Part shown: positions 17,983 to 26,825 of the stretch, piece after piece
Layout of the letters: every line of letters starts with the position of its first letter
How positions within the stretch are numbered: position 1 is the stretch's first letter
Source: Streptomyces sp. LaPpAH-108
GTDB lineage: Bacteria; Actinomycetota; Actinomycetes; Streptomycetales; Streptomycetaceae
Direction of reading: 5' to 3'
Length of the DNA: 64,000 bases
Assembly: GCF_000373625.1 (NCBI RefSeq)
Contig: NZ_KB891987.1
Span: forward strand, 1,189,655-1,253,654
Notes under the pieces: generated by a model
What the model was told of the DNA's origin: nothing
What the model saw: the letters and a program-made list of their open reading frames with translations, nothing else
The model's database searches: none
Made by a program: the position numbers and the translations under genes

Positions 17983-18402
17983 TCGAGATCTACGCGAGGT
18001 GACCGCAACCGGCCCCATCAGGAGGGGAACGACTCCGATCCGGCCGACCTGAGTTGTTACAACTTTCCCTACTTCATCAAGAGCCCGCGCACAGCGCGGG
18101 CGCGCGCCGCCTCTGCGGCGCGGCCTGCCTCCTGTCTGCGCCCCGGCTGGCCGCGCCCGGCGACGCGCTCGCGGCTGCGGGCATGAAGTGGGGGAGACAC
18201 CCTCTATGGCTGGGGCGGTCGGCTCCGCGGCTTTAGGCAGCCACTTTGGGGCGAGCCTCTAAGATCATGGCCCCAACGTCGTGCTTTACGGGCAGGTCCA
18301 CTGACTGCCCGACTCGCCATGAGCTTACGGGGCCATGATCACTCGCCCCAAAGCAGCTCCAGCCCAAAGCCGCTCCGCCGACCTCGACCGCCACCCTCGC
18401 TC
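17983..18402. other. 420-bp non-coding stretch with several perfect hairpins
   Basis: No convincing gene. A 7-bp stem (CCCGCGC at 18084-18090 with 18094-18100) is followed immediately by an 8-bp stem (CGCGCCGC at 18103-18110 with 18115-18122), probably a terminator for the NUDIX operon. A larger nested inverted repeat at 18244-18353 is listed separately. The TTGTTACAAC run near 18053-18062 is AT-rich compared with its surroundings. Confidence 0.6.
18244..18353. repeat. 110-bp nested inverted repeat
   Basis: Outer arms CTTTGGGGCGAG (18244-18255) and 18342-18353 are perfect complements; middle arms GATCATGGCCCC (18263-18274) and 18329-18340 are perfect complements; an inner hairpin CGGGCAG (18289-18295) pairs with 18305-18311. 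The whole unit ends 50 bp past the stop of the minus-strand pentapeptide gene. It could be a terminator, a structured RNA, or the remnant of a small mobile element. Confidence 0.75.
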
Positions 18403-19407
18403 TCAGGTGTGGGAGTCGACTGACACCAAACGCCCGTTCTCCAGCCGCTTGTTATTCGGCCAAACGGGAGGCGTGGCCGAACTAAAGGAAACGTTTTCAA
18501 ACGAGGCAACTTCCTTAAATTCGGCGTTTGAGAAGTCCGCCTCAGCCTCGAAGGTTACATCATTGAAATGCACTATAGCATGCCGAAAGAAGGCGGAAGT
18601 GAAACGCGCTTGATTGCGAAATTTGACGCCATTGAATGTTGTTTGGTCTGAAAATCTAGAATGCCCAAACCAGACTGTGCCATGAAATACCGCTTCATCG
18701 AACCACGTGCGCCAGGTGAATTTCGTGACGCCAAATAGCGTAACACCGTAAAACTGGGCGCCGTTGAACAGGGCCTTCTTGAAAACGGCCCGTGAGAATG
18801 CTGCGTCTAGGAGGGTGGCACCGCTCAGGTCTACGTCTGCATCCCTCCAACAGTGCGGATGATCCGGACGTAGCCGCTCCTGCAGGATCCTCTGTGCCGT
18901 TCGCCTCACGTTTTCCTCAGCGCGATCAACTTGGCTTGACGTTGGATCGTATGGCATCCGCAGGTATGCGCAAATCACGTTCATGCATGTCTCTCGATCC
19001 CGCTCGGAATCGTCTGCAATTCGCGCTAGGGCATACATTCCGGCTAGTCTTACAGCCGCCGCATCGTGTCCCAGTTGCTCAGCGGCTTTTGTGAAGCGAT
19101 CCGTGAAAAGCCTGTCTCGCTCGCGGTCGCTATTCGCCTCATCATTCCGCTGCTTCCTGTAGCTCACATACAGGGCGGCGACGGCTCCGCATCCAGCGAC
19201 TACCGTTAGTGCCGTCTTGGCGACTTCCAAGCTATCTTTCTTCGCTCCCGGCACCCAGGAGTAAAGTGCCATATAGGCGATATAGGCTCCAGCTGCGCCA
19301 ACGATGAGCATTGCGATGTAGCTGGCGAAGAATGGCTTGGGTTGATATGGGCGTGACTGCATCTTGCGCCACTTGGCTATGAACCTTCGATTGAGGCTTG
19401 CTCTCAC
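18403..19407 (-). CDS. Pentapeptide-repeat membrane protein
   Basis: 334 aa from GTG 19407 (internal ATG 16 codons in is an alternative). Two N-terminal TM helices ([19 protein letters not shown] and [19 protein letters not shown]) precede a conserved helical region ([30 protein letters not shown]) and about 25 degenerate A(D/N)(L/F)xx-type pentapeptides from residue 190. Base composition is visibly lower in GC than its neighbours and third positions are relaxed, suggesting transfer. Function unknown; this Streptomyces-type architecture is common in accessory regions. Confidence 0.85.
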   Translation of the reverse strand: MRASLNRRFIAKWRKMQSRPYQPKPFFASYIAMLIVGAAGAYIAYMALYSWVPGAKKDSLEVAKTALTVVAGCGAVAALYVSYRKQRNDEANSDRERDRLFTDRFTKAAEQLGHDAAAVRLAGMYALARIADDSERDRETCMNVICAYLRMPYDPTSSQVDRAEENVRRTAQRILQERLRPDHPHCWRDADVDLSGATLLDAAFSRAVFKKALFNGAQFYGVTLFGVTKFTWRTWFDEAVFHGTVWFGHSRFSDQTTFNGVKFRNQARFTSAFFRHAIVHFNDVTFEAEADFSNAEFKEVASFENVSFSSATPPVWPNNKRLENGRLVSVDSHT

Positions 19408-19586
19408 AGCTTCAGACCGTATCCGATAAGGCGTGGCCCTTGTGCGATATGGCTGTAAGCGCCGGGCCTGGGCCGTCCCTGGGCCGTCCGAGGTCGACCA
19501 ACGCTGACAGTCGGCACTCGAGGGTGACCACCCCCACCCCGCTCTGGCCTGGGCCCCTGGAGATGATCTGCCACACTGGACGTGTT

Positions 19587-20693
19587 ATGCCTGCACCCGG
19601 AGAACTCACTTTTGTCGCGCCGCGCGGAGCCAAGAAGCCGCCGCGGCATCTTGCCGATCTCACGCCTGCGGAGCGTAAGGACGCTGTCGCGGAGGCCGGG
19701 GAGAAGCCGTTTCGCGCCAAGCAGCTGTCGCAGCACTACTTCGCCCGGTTCGCGCACGACCCCGAGGAGTGGACGGACATTCCGGCCGGTTCCCGGGAGA
19801 AGCTGCGGGAGGCGCTGTTCCCGGAGCTGATGTCGGTGGTCCGGCATCTGGCCACCGACCAGGGGACCACCCGTAAGACCCTGTGGCGGCTGTTCGACGG
19901 CACGCTCGTGGAGTCCGTGCTGATGCGGTACCCGGACCGGGTCACCATGTGCATCAGCTCGCAGGCCGGGTGTGGGATGAACTGCCCGTTCTGTGCCACG
20001 GGCCAGGCCGGGCTCGACCGGAACCTGTCCACCGCCGAGATCGTGCACCAGATCGTGGACGGCATGCGGGCGCTCAGGGACGGGGAAGTGCCTGGTGGGC
20101 CCGCTCGGCTCTCCAACATCGTCTTCATGGGGATGGGCGAGCCGCTGGCCAACTACAAGCGGGTCGTCCAGGCCATCCGAGCGCTCACCGATCCCGCTCC
20201 CGACGGGCTCGGGCTGTCCCAGCGTGGGATCACCGTCTCCACCGTCGGTCTCGTCCCCGCCATCCACCGCTTCGCGGACGAGGGCTTCAAGTGCCGGCTC
20301 GCGATCTCCCTGCACGCCCCCGACGACGAGCTGCGCGACACCCTCGTCCCCGTGAACACGCGGTGGAAGGTGCGCGAGGTGCTGGACGCCGGGTTCGAGT
20401 ACGCGGAGAAGTCGGGCCGACGGCTGTCCATCGAGTACGCGCTGATCCGGGACATCAACGACCAGGCGTGGCGTGGCGACCGGCTCGGCCGCCTGCTCAA
20501 GGGCAGGCCCGTGCACGTCAACCTGATCCCGCTGAACCCGACCCCCGGCTCCAAGTGGACCGCCTCCCGCCCCGAGGACGAGAAGGCGTTCGTGGAGGCC
20601 ATCGCCGCGCACGGCGTGCCGGTGACCGTGCGGGACACCCGGGGCCAGGAGATCGACGGGGCGTGTGGTCAGCTCGCCGCCACCGAGCGGTAA
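19587..20693 (+). CDS. rlmN: 23S rRNA (adenine2503-C2)-methyltransferase
   Basis: Radical-SAM methyltransferase acting on A2503 of 23S rRNA and on certain tRNAs, 368 aa. The 4Fe-4S motif is CGMNCPFC, the methyl-carrying Cys is in DGACGQL near the C-terminus, and [11 protein letters not shown] and [10 protein letters not shown] are family motifs. ATG 19587 gives the family length; the region upstream of it has no clear SD. Core gene that marks the right edge of the accessory patch. Confidence 0.95.
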   Translation: MPAPGELTFVAPRGAKKPPRHLADLTPAERKDAVAEAGEKPFRAKQLSQHYFARFAHDPEEWTDIPAGSREKLREALFPELMSVVRHLATDQGTTRKTLWRLFDGTLVESVLMRYPDRVTMCISSQAGCGMNCPFCATGQAGLDRNLSTAEIVHQIVDGMRALRDGEVPGGPARLSNIVFMGMGEPLANYKRVVQAIRALTDPAPDGLGLSQRGITVSTVGLVPAIHRFADEGFKCRLAISLHAPDDELRDTLVPVNTRWKVREVLDAGFEYAEKSGRRLSIEYALIRDINDQAWRGDRLGRLLKGRPVHVNLIPLNPTPGSKWTASRPEDEKAFVEAIAAHGVPVTVRDTRGQEIDGACGQLAATER

Positions 20694-20702
20694 CCTGGGC
20701 CG

Positions 20703-20739
20703 GTCGTACAACAGTCGTACAACGCGATACCAGTACAAC
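20703..20739 (+). repeat. Direct repeats upstream of the TPP riboswitch
   Basis: GTCGTACAAC occurs at 20703-20712 and again at 20714-20723, an 11-bp period (one helical turn), with a shorter copy GTACAAC at 20733-20739. They fall where the promoter of the thiamine transporter operon should be and may bind a regulator. Confidence 0.5.
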
Positions 20740-20764
20740 TTCATACGAGACATACATCTGCATA

Positions 20765-20865
20765 TTCCGACAGGGGAGCGCCACAGCGCTGAGAGTGCGG
20801 CACCAAGGCCCGCAGACCCTCTGAACCTCGCCCAGGTCATTCTGGGTAGGAAGTTCGGTCATCAC
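20765..20865 (+). promoter_or_regulatory. TPP riboswitch (thi box)
   Basis: Classical landmarks in order: CAGGGGAGC at 20771, GCTGAGAGTGCGG at 20788-20800, GACCCTCTGAACCTC at 20815-20829 and TCTGGGTAGGAAGTTCGG at 20841-20858. It lies 90 bp upstream of the thiamine-binding protein gene. Binding of thiamine pyrophosphate to this leader is expected to shut off the operon. Confidence 0.93.
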
Positions 20866-20875
20866 TCAAGCTGTT

Positions 20876-20917
20876 GCGCCCTGCCCGGGCTCCGTCCGCG
20901 GAGACCGGGCAGGGCGC
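20876..20917 (+). terminator. Riboswitch expression-platform hairpin
   Basis: GCGCCCTGCCCGG at 20876-20888 pairs perfectly with 20905-20917, 13 bp, with an inner CCG/CGG pair. It lies between the TPP aptamer and the AGGAGG ribosome site at 20941-20946, so it is the likely terminator stem controlled by the riboswitch. Confidence 0.75.
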
Positions 20918-20954
20918 CGCGTCTCTTCCTGGCCAGACCCAGGAGGAACATCCA

Positions 20955-22037
20955 GTGCACACCAAGACCCTCGTGGCCGCGGCGGTCGGCCTCGGCATGG
21001 TCACGCTGTCCGCGTGCGGCTCCGGCGGCTCCGGCGCCGGGCACACCGCCGCCGACACCAAGACCGTCACCCTGGTCAGCCACGACTCGTGGGCCGCGTC
21101 CAAGAGCGTCGTCCAGGACTTCGAGAAGCAGTCCGGCTACAAGGTCCGCGTCCTCAAGGACGGCGACGCCGGTCAGGCCGTCAACAAGGCGATCCTCACC
21201 AAGGACCACCCCCAGGGCGACGTTCTCTTCGGCGTCGACAACACCCTGCTCTCCCGCGCCCTCGACAACGGCCTCTTCGAGCCGTACACCGCCAAGGGCC
21301 TCGACCAGGTCGACGCCGCCTTCCAGCTCGATGGCGCCAAGCACCGCGTCACGCCCGTCGACTACGGCGACATCTGCGTCAACTACGACAAGGCGTACTT
21401 CACGAAGCACAAGCTCACGCCCCCGCGGACCTTCGCCGACCTCGCCGACCCGAAGTACAAGAACCTCCTGGTCACCGAGAACGCCGCCACCTCCTCGCCC
21501 GGCCTCGGCTTCCTGCTCGGCAGCGCCGCGCAGTACGGCGACAAGGGCTGGACGGGGTACTGGAAGAAGCTCAAGGCCAACGGCGTGAAGGTCGTCGACG
21601 GCTGGGAGCAGGCGTACTACCAGGAGTTCTCCGGCTCCTCCGAGGGGAAGAAGGCGGGCGGCGACCGTCCGCTCGTCGTCTCCTACGCCTCCTCGCCGCC
21701 CGCCGAGGTCATCTACGCCAAGAAGCGGCCCTCGACCGCCCCGACCGGCGTCGCCGAGGGCACCTGCTTCCGGCAGACCGAGTTCGCCGGACTGCTGAGC
21801 CACGCCAAGAACCCCCAGGGCGGCAAGGCGTTCCTCGACTTCCTGCTGACGAAGAAGTTCCAGCAGGACATGCCGCTGAACATGTTCGTGTACCCGGTGG
21901 TCAAGGACGCCGAGGTGCCCGCCGAGTTCACCGAGTACGGCCCGGCCGCCAAGGACCCGGAGACCATGGCGCCCGCCCGGATCGCCGCCAACCGCGACCA
22001 GTGGGTCAGCTCGTGGACGTCGCTCGTACTCAAGTAG
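20955..22037 (+). CDS. thiB: Thiamine ABC transporter substrate-binding lipoprotein
   Basis: 360-aa lipoprotein of the TbpA/ThiB type that captures thiamine or its phosphates outside the membrane. GTG 20955 follows AGGAGGA at 20941-20947. Signal peptide with lipobox LSAC at residues 17-20, then the periplasmic-binding fold (TVTLVSHDSWAASKSVVQDF; VVDGWEQAYYQEFSGSSEGK; LVVSYASSPPAEVIY). First gene of the riboswitch-controlled thiBPQ operon; the permease starts inside its 3' end. Confidence 0.9.
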   Translation: MHTKTLVAAAVGLGMVTLSACGSGGSGAGHTAADTKTVTLVSHDSWAASKSVVQDFEKQSGYKVRVLKDGDAGQAVNKAILTKDHPQGDVLFGVDNTLLSRALDNGLFEPYTAKGLDQVDAAFQLDGAKHRVTPVDYGDICVNYDKAYFTKHKLTPPRTFADLADPKYKNLLVTENAATSSPGLGFLLGSAAQYGDKGWTGYWKKLKANGVKVVDGWEQAYYQEFSGSSEGKKAGGDRPLVVSYASSPPAEVIYAKKRPSTAPTGVAEGTCFRQTEFAGLLSHAKNPQGGKAFLDFLLTKKFQQDMPLNMFVYPVVKDAEVPAEFTEYGPAAKDPETMAPARIAANRDQWVSSWTSLVLK

Positions 22038-23695
22038 CCGCGCGGCGGGCAGCCAGGCGGCGCGTCCGCGCGAACGCGGCCCGGCTCGGTCTCATGGCCG
22101 TGCCGGCCGCGTTCTTCGCGGTGTTCTTCGCCTGGCCCGTCGCCGCGATCGTGCTGCGCGGCCTGAAAGCGGACGGCAGCTGGCACCTCGGGCGCATCGC
22201 GGACGTGCTCACCCGCCCCGACATCCGCCATGTCCTGTGGTTCACCACCTGGCAGGCGCTCGCCTCCACCGCGCTCACCCTGCTGCTCGCGCTGCCCGCC
22301 GCCTATGTCTTCGCCCGGCTCGACTTCCCCGGCAAACAGGTGCTGCGGGCCGTGATCACCGTGCCGTTCGTGCTGCCGACCGTCGTCGTCGGCACCGCCT
22401 TCCTGGCCCTCGTCGGCCACGGCGGGCTCCTGGACGAGCTGTGGGGCGTACGCCTGGACACCACGGTGTGGGCGATCCTGCTCGCGCACGTGTTCTTCAA
22501 CTACGCGGTCGTCGTGCGCACCGTCGGCGGCCTGTGGGCCCAGCTCGACCCGCGCCAGGAGGAGGCGGCCCGGATGCTCGGCGCCTCTCCGCTGAACGCC
22601 TGGCGCCGGGTCACGCTGCCCGCGCTCGCGCCCGCCGTGGCCGCCGCCGCGCTGATGGTCTTCCTGTTCACCTTCACCTCCTTCGGTGTGGTGCAGATCC
22701 TCGGCGGACCGACCTTCTCCACCCTGGAGGTGGAGATCTACCGGCAGACCTCCGAGGTCTTCGACCTCAGCACCGCCGCCGTCCTCACCCTGCTCCAGTT
22801 CGCGGCGGTCGGTGCGATCCTCGCCGTGCACGCCTGGACCGTACGGCGGCGCGAGAGCACCCTGCGGCTGGTCGACGCCTCGGTCACCGCCCGCCGCCCG
22901 CGCGGCGCCGGACAGCGGGCGCTGCTCGCCGGGGTCCTCGCCACCGTCGCCCTGCTCCTGGTCCTGCCGCTCGCCGTGCTCGTCCGCCGCTCCCTGGACG
23001 CGCCCGGCTTCGCCTACTACCGGGCGCTGACCGACGCCGACGGCGGTACGTTCCTGACGGCGCCGCTGAACGCGGTGTGGACCTCGCTGGAGTACGCGGT
23101 CGCCGCCACCGCCATCGCCCTGGCGATCGGCGGACTCGCCGCCGCCGCGCTGGCCCGCCGGGACGCGGGACGGCTGGTGCGCGGGTTCGACGCGCTGCTG
23201 ATGCTGCCGCTCGGCGTCTCCGCCGTGACCGTCGGCTTCGGCTTCCTGATCGCCCTGGACCGGCCGCCGCTGGACCTGCGCGAGTCGTGGATCCTGGTCC
23301 CGCTCGCGCAGGCCCTGGTCGGCGCCCCCTTCGTCGTACGGACCATGCTGCCCGTGCTGCGCGCGGTGGACCTGCGGCTGCGGGAGGCGGCCTCCGTGCT
23401 CGGGGCGTCGCCCTGGCGGGTGTGGCGGGAGGTCGATCTGCCGCTGGTGCGCCGGGCGTTGCTGATCGCGGCCGGGTTCGCGTTCGCCGTCTCCCTGGGC
23501 GAGTTCGGGGCGACCGTCTTCATCGCGCGCCCCGACAACCCGACCCTGCCCGTCGCGGTGGCCCGGCTGCTGAGCCGTCCCGGGGAGCTGAACTACGGCC
23601 AGGCGATGGCCCTTTCCACGATTCTCATGGTCGTCTGCGCGGCGGCCCTGCTCCTCCTGGAGCGGGCCCGCGTGGACCGGACGGGGGAGTTCTGA
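22013..23695 (+). CDS. thiP: Thiamine ABC transporter permease (fused two-domain)
   Basis: 560-aa integral membrane protein with two BPD-type permease halves, as in ThiP. EAA loops: EEAARMLGASPLNAWRRVTLP in half one (about residue 185) and REAASVLGASPWRVWREVDLP in half two (about residue 460). GTG 22013 overlaps thiB by 25 bp; GTG 22001 is an in-frame alternative. Its stop overlaps the ATPase start (TGATG). Confidence 0.9.
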   Translation: MDVARTQVAARRAARRRVRANAARLGLMAVPAAFFAVFFAWPVAAIVLRGLKADGSWHLGRIADVLTRPDIRHVLWFTTWQALASTALTLLLALPAAYVFARLDFPGKQVLRAVITVPFVLPTVVVGTAFLALVGHGGLLDELWGVRLDTTVWAILLAHVFFNYAVVVRTVGGLWAQLDPRQEEAARMLGASPLNAWRRVTLPALAPAVAAAALMVFLFTFTSFGVVQILGGPTFSTLEVEIYRQTSEVFDLSTAAVLTLLQFAAVGAILAVHAWTVRRRESTLRLVDASVTARRPRGAGQRALLAGVLATVALLLVLPLAVLVRRSLDAPGFAYYRALTDADGGTFLTAPLNAVWTSLEYAVAATAIALAIGGLAAAALARRDAGRLVRGFDALLMLPLGVSAVTVGFGFLIALDRPPLDLRESWILVPLAQALVGAPFVVRTMLPVLRAVDLRLREAASVLGASPWRVWREVDLPLVRRALLIAAGFAFAVSLGEFGATVFIARPDNPTLPVAVARLLSRPGELNYGQAMALSTILMVVCAAALLLLERARVDRTGEF

Positions 23696-24717
23696 TGCTG
23701 CTGAGCCTTCGGGAGGCGACCGTACGTCTCGGCGGACGGCCGGTGCTGGACGGCGTGGACCTCGATGTGGCCGAGCACGAGGTGGTGTGCGTGCTCGGGC
23801 CGAGCGGCAGCGGTAAGTCCACGCTGCTCAGGACGGTCGCCGGACTCCAACCGCTCGACGCTGGGCGGGTGTTGCTCGACGGCCGCGACCAGGCGGGCGT
23901 GCCCGCGCACCGGCGGGGCGTGGGGCTGATGTTCCAGGACCACCAGCTCTTCCCGCAGCGGGACGTCGGCGGCAACGTCGCCTTCGGACCCCGGATGCAC
24001 GGGGTGCCGAGGGCCGAACGGGACGCCGAGGTACGCCAGTTGCTGGAGCTGGTCGGGCTGCCTGGCGCCGAACGGCGGGCGGTGGCCGGGCTGTCCGGCG
24101 GCGAGCAGCAACGCGTCGCGCTCGCGCGGGCTCTCGCGCCCCGGCCCCGGCTGCTGATGCTGGACGAGCCGCTGGGCCAGCTCGACCGTTCGCTGCGCGA
24201 ACGCCTTGTGGTCGAACTCCGTGAACTCTTCGGCCGGTTGGGCACCACCGTGCTCGCCGTCACGCACGACCAGGGCGAGGCGTTCGCCCTGGCCGACCGG
24301 GTGGTGGTGATGCGGGAGGGGCGGATCGCCCAGTCCGGTACGCCCCTTGAGGTGTGGAAGCGGCCCGCCGACGCGTTCGTGGCCCGCTTCCTCGGCTTCG
24401 ACAACGTGGTGGCGGCGACCGTCACCGACGCGGTCGCGGACACCCCGTGGGGCAAGCTGCCGGTGCCGGAGGGCTCGCCCCAGGGCGGGCGCGAACTGCT
24501 CGTACGGCCCGCCGGGGTACGGCTGGTGGCCGAGGACGCGGGGCTGGCGTGCACGGTGGTCGCGCGCACCTTCAAGGGCACCCATGTGTCGGTGCGGCTG
24601 CGGCCCCGCGACGGCGGGCCCCTGCTGGAGGCGGCCTGCGCGCTGGCCGACGCCCCGGAGACGGGTGCTGGGGCCGGTGTGGTGTTCGACGCGGCGGATG
24701 TGGTCGTCCTCGGCTGA
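23695..24717 (+). CDS. thiQ: Thiamine ABC transporter ATP-binding protein
   Basis: 340-aa ATPase of the importer. Walker A GPSGSGKST, Q-loop FQDHQLFP, signature LSGGEQQR, Walker B LLMLDEPLGQLD and H-loop VTHDQ are all intact; a C-terminal OB-like regulatory region (LVRPAGVRLVAED...VSVRLRPRDGG) follows. Starts on the thiP stop codon. Ends before a bidirectional terminator. Confidence 0.92.
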   Translation: MLLSLREATVRLGGRPVLDGVDLDVAEHEVVCVLGPSGSGKSTLLRTVAGLQPLDAGRVLLDGRDQAGVPAHRRGVGLMFQDHQLFPQRDVGGNVAFGPRMHGVPRAERDAEVRQLLELVGLPGAERRAVAGLSGGEQQRVALARALAPRPRLLMLDEPLGQLDRSLRERLVVELRELFGRLGTTVLAVTHDQGEAFALADRVVVMREGRIAQSGTPLEVWKRPADAFVARFLGFDNVVAATVTDAVADTPWGKLPVPEGSPQGGRELLVRPAGVRLVAEDAGLACTVVARTFKGTHVSVRLRPRDGGPLLEAACALADAPETGAGAGVVFDAADVVVLG

Positions 24718-24760
24718 CCGTGAGAAGGAACGCGGCCGGAAGGGGGACCGGAAACGCGAC

Positions 24761-24796
24761 CGCGGCCCGCCCCCGTGGATTCGGGGACGGGCCGCG
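24761..24796. terminator. Bidirectional terminator between thiQ and the LAETG gene
   Basis: 15-nt arms at 24761-24775 (CGCGGCCCGCCCCCG) and 24782-24796 pair with one mismatch around a 6-nt loop. The hairpin lies between two convergent stop codons. Confidence 0.85.
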
Positions 24797-24827
24797 GTTG
24801 TGCAGCGGTGGTGGGTGAAGCCCGGCG

Positions 24828-25532
24828 TCAGCTGCCGGTCTTCGCGCCACGGCGGCGCATACCGAAGTACACGGCGCCGCCGCCGACGACCACGAGGGCG
24901 CCCGCGACACCGGCGATCAGGCCGGTGTTGGAGTTGGCACCGGTCTCGGCGAGGTTCGAGTCACCGATGGCCGCGGACGGCGCGTTGCTCGGGACGTCGG
25001 ACGCCGGGGCCGCGGCGCTCTCGGACGCCGAGTCGGACGGGGAGGCGCTCTCCTCGGCCGGCTCGGTCTCCGACGGAGACGGCTTGGCGGACTCGGAGGC
25101 GGACGCGCTCGGAGCGGGCGAGTCCTCCTTGCCGCACGCCGTGGCCGGAGCGGTCAGGTTCGGCGTGATGTCCTTGTTGTTGATGAACCGGGGCACGTTG
25201 ACGCTGACGCGGTAGACGGCGCCGGGCTTCCAGTCCTCGTCGAAGGTGATCTTGGCGCCTTCCCGGGTGCCGGTCACCTCCTGCTCGCCGATCTTCTTCT
25301 CGTCGGCGCCGTTGTTCTCCAGGAACACCGTGACGGTGGCCTTCTGGCCGGAGAAGTCCTTGTCGGTGACGACGATGGAGCCCTTGCCACCGGTGCAGAC
25401 GGCCTCGGCCGAGAACTCGCTGATGTTGCAGGCGAGAGCCTGACCGGAGACGCCCAGGACCAGCGCGGCAGACGCGGAGGCAAGACCCAGGATGCGCACG
25501 GAACGGCGTGCGTTGCGGCGGGATATGGACAA
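24828..25532 (-). CDS. Surface protein with LAETG sortase signal
   Basis: 234-aa exported protein. Signal peptide residues 1-34 (ILGLASASAALVLGVSGQALA). An Ig-like folded domain with two Cys pairs spans about residues 35-130. A Ser/Pro/Glu-rich spacer (SASASESAKPSPSETEPAEE) follows, then LAETG at about residue 195, a TM helix and the basic tail MRRRGAKTGS. LAxTG is the motif of class E sortases in Streptomyces, so covalent attachment to the wall is expected. A near-consensus promoter lies about 95 bp upstream. Confidence 0.9.
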   Translation of the reverse strand: MSISRRNARRSVRILGLASASAALVLGVSGQALACNISEFSAEAVCTGGKGSIVVTDKDFSGQKATVTVFLENNGADEKKIGEQEVTGTREGAKITFDEDWKPGAVYRVSVNVPRFINNKDITPNLTAPATACGKEDSPAPSASASESAKPSPSETEPAEESASPSDSASESAAAPASDVPSNAPSAAIGDSNLAETGANSNTGLIAGVAGALVVVGGGAVYFGMRRRGAKTGS

Positions 25533-25626
25533 GTCCTGTCCTTTGCTGAGTGCAGAACTGCGGGGGGTAGTGGGGGAGTTGGGGCGGGGTGAGGCGGAGC
25601 CCCGGCACCCCCACGAGACACACAGG

Positions 25627-25654
25627 TTTATAAGCGCTCCATAAGGAGTGTCAA
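25627..25654 (-). promoter_or_regulatory. Near-consensus promoter for the LAETG surface protein
   Basis: On the minus strand, TTGACA (25654-25649) and TATAAA (25632-25627) are separated by 16 bp, a match to the vegetative sigma consensus that is rare in this GC-rich DNA. The spacer contains a small dyad CTCC-TTAT-GGAG. The start codon lies about 95 bp downstream. Confidence 0.7.
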
Positions 25655-25742
25655 TGCGTAGGCGCCTGTGAGCCGCTGACTTTACTGTCTTATTAACTGA
25701 AGAGACGTTTCAACGCCTCGGGCGCCGACTCTATCCGGTCGC

Positions 25743-26300
25743 TCATCTGGGCAGGTAACGCCCCCGCAAGCGGGAGAAGGCTGTGGGAGTCGGCCAGTGG
25801 GCCACCAACTTCTTGATGTCCTCGGCGCATTGACGCGGACTCGCCTCGTCCGTGTCGCACTCCAGGTCGTAGTCGCCGTGCGCGTGCACCACGTCGTACT
25901 GCTGGGCGGCGAGGCCCAGCGGCCGGTCGCCCCGGGCCCGTTCCCGGCGCTCCAGTTCGGCCGGCGGGCAGTGGACGCCGACGAAGAGCACCCGCTCGGC
26001 GGGCAGGACCTCCAGACAGTCACGCAGGCGCCAGGGCTCGCTGAGCACATGGTCGACGACGAGATCGTTGCCCGCCGAGGCCATGGCGGCGATCGCTCGG
26101 TGGAAACCCGCCCGCGTGCGGCGCAGCACGGCGTCCAGCTGGTCCGGGGGCAACTCCCGCCGGGTGCGCATCGCGTTGAAGTCGTCGACGGCCAGATGGA
26201 AGAAGGCGCCGTCGTCCAGGATGTCGAGCAGCGCGCGGGCGATGCTCGACTTCCCCGAACTGGATGTGCCGTTGAGGAAGATGATCCGGCTGCTCGTCAT
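25743..26300 (-). CDS. Chloramphenicol phosphotransferase-like P-loop kinase
   Basis: 185-aa P-loop protein of the CPT family. Walker A GTSSSGKSS at residues 10-18, then VDDFNAMR and a helical substrate lid. True CPT inactivates chloramphenicol by 3'-phosphorylation; many family members have unknown substrates and the sequence does not decide. It is followed by an AT-rich 85-bp spacer and preceded by the VOC gene on the same strand. Confidence 0.8.
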   Translation of the reverse strand: MTSSRIIFLNGTSSSGKSSIARALLDILDDGAFFHLAVDDFNAMRTRRELPPDQLDAVLRRTRAGFHRAIAAMASAGNDLVVDHVLSEPWRLRDCLEVLPAERVLFVGVHCPPAELERRERARGDRPLGLAAQQYDVVHAHGDYDLECDTDEASPRQCAEDIKKLVAHWPTPTAFSRLRGRYLPR

Positions 26301-26322
26301 CCGGGCATCTTCACACCGGAGT

Positions 26323-26730
26323 TCAGCCCTGGATCGCCGCCGGGTCCATCCACACGACCTCCCAGGTGTGCCCGTCCAGGTCGTCGAAGGCGCGGCCGTA
26401 CATGAAACCCTGGTCCTGCGGCTCGCCGTGCGCCGTGCCGCCCGCCGCGATCGCCTTGTCCACCAGCTCGTCCACCGCCGCCCGGCTCTCGGCGCTCAGA
26501 CAGAGCAGCACCTCGCTGGAGGTCCGCGCGTCCACGATCTCCTTGTCGGTGAAGCGGGCGTAGTGCTCGCGGGTCATGAGCATCGCCACGATGGTGTCGC
26601 TGATGACGACACAGGCGTTCTCGTCGGTGCAGAACTGCGGGTTGATCTCGTAGCCCAGCTCGGTGAAGAACTTCCGCGCGGCCGGGACGTCGGCGGTGAC
26701 CAGGTTGACGAAGATCATCTGGCGGTACAT
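26323..26730 (-). CDS. VOC/glyoxalase superfamily protein
   Basis: 135-aa protein with the paired beta-alpha-beta modules of the VOC fold (FVNLVTADVPAARKFFTELG; GRAFDDLDGHTWEVVWMDP). Metal ligands typical of glyoxalase I are not obvious (it keeps H in DGHTWE and E in WEVVW), similar to PhnB/YaeR-like members. 22 bp upstream of the kinase-like gene, so possibly cotranscribed. Substrate unknown. Confidence 0.82.
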   Translation of the reverse strand: MYRQMIFVNLVTADVPAARKFFTELGYEINPQFCTDENACVVISDTIVAMLMTREHYARFTDKEIVDARTSSEVLLCLSAESRAAVDELVDKAIAAGGTAHGEPQDQGFMYGRAFDDLDGHTWEVVWMDPAAIQG

Positions 26731-26825
26731 GAGGCCCTCCGGGGTCCGTGTGCTCGATGGTGTCCGCCAGGTAGACGGCGGAGCGCCCCGGAACTCATCG
26801 GTGCGCTCGGCACGCGTCGGTGCCC

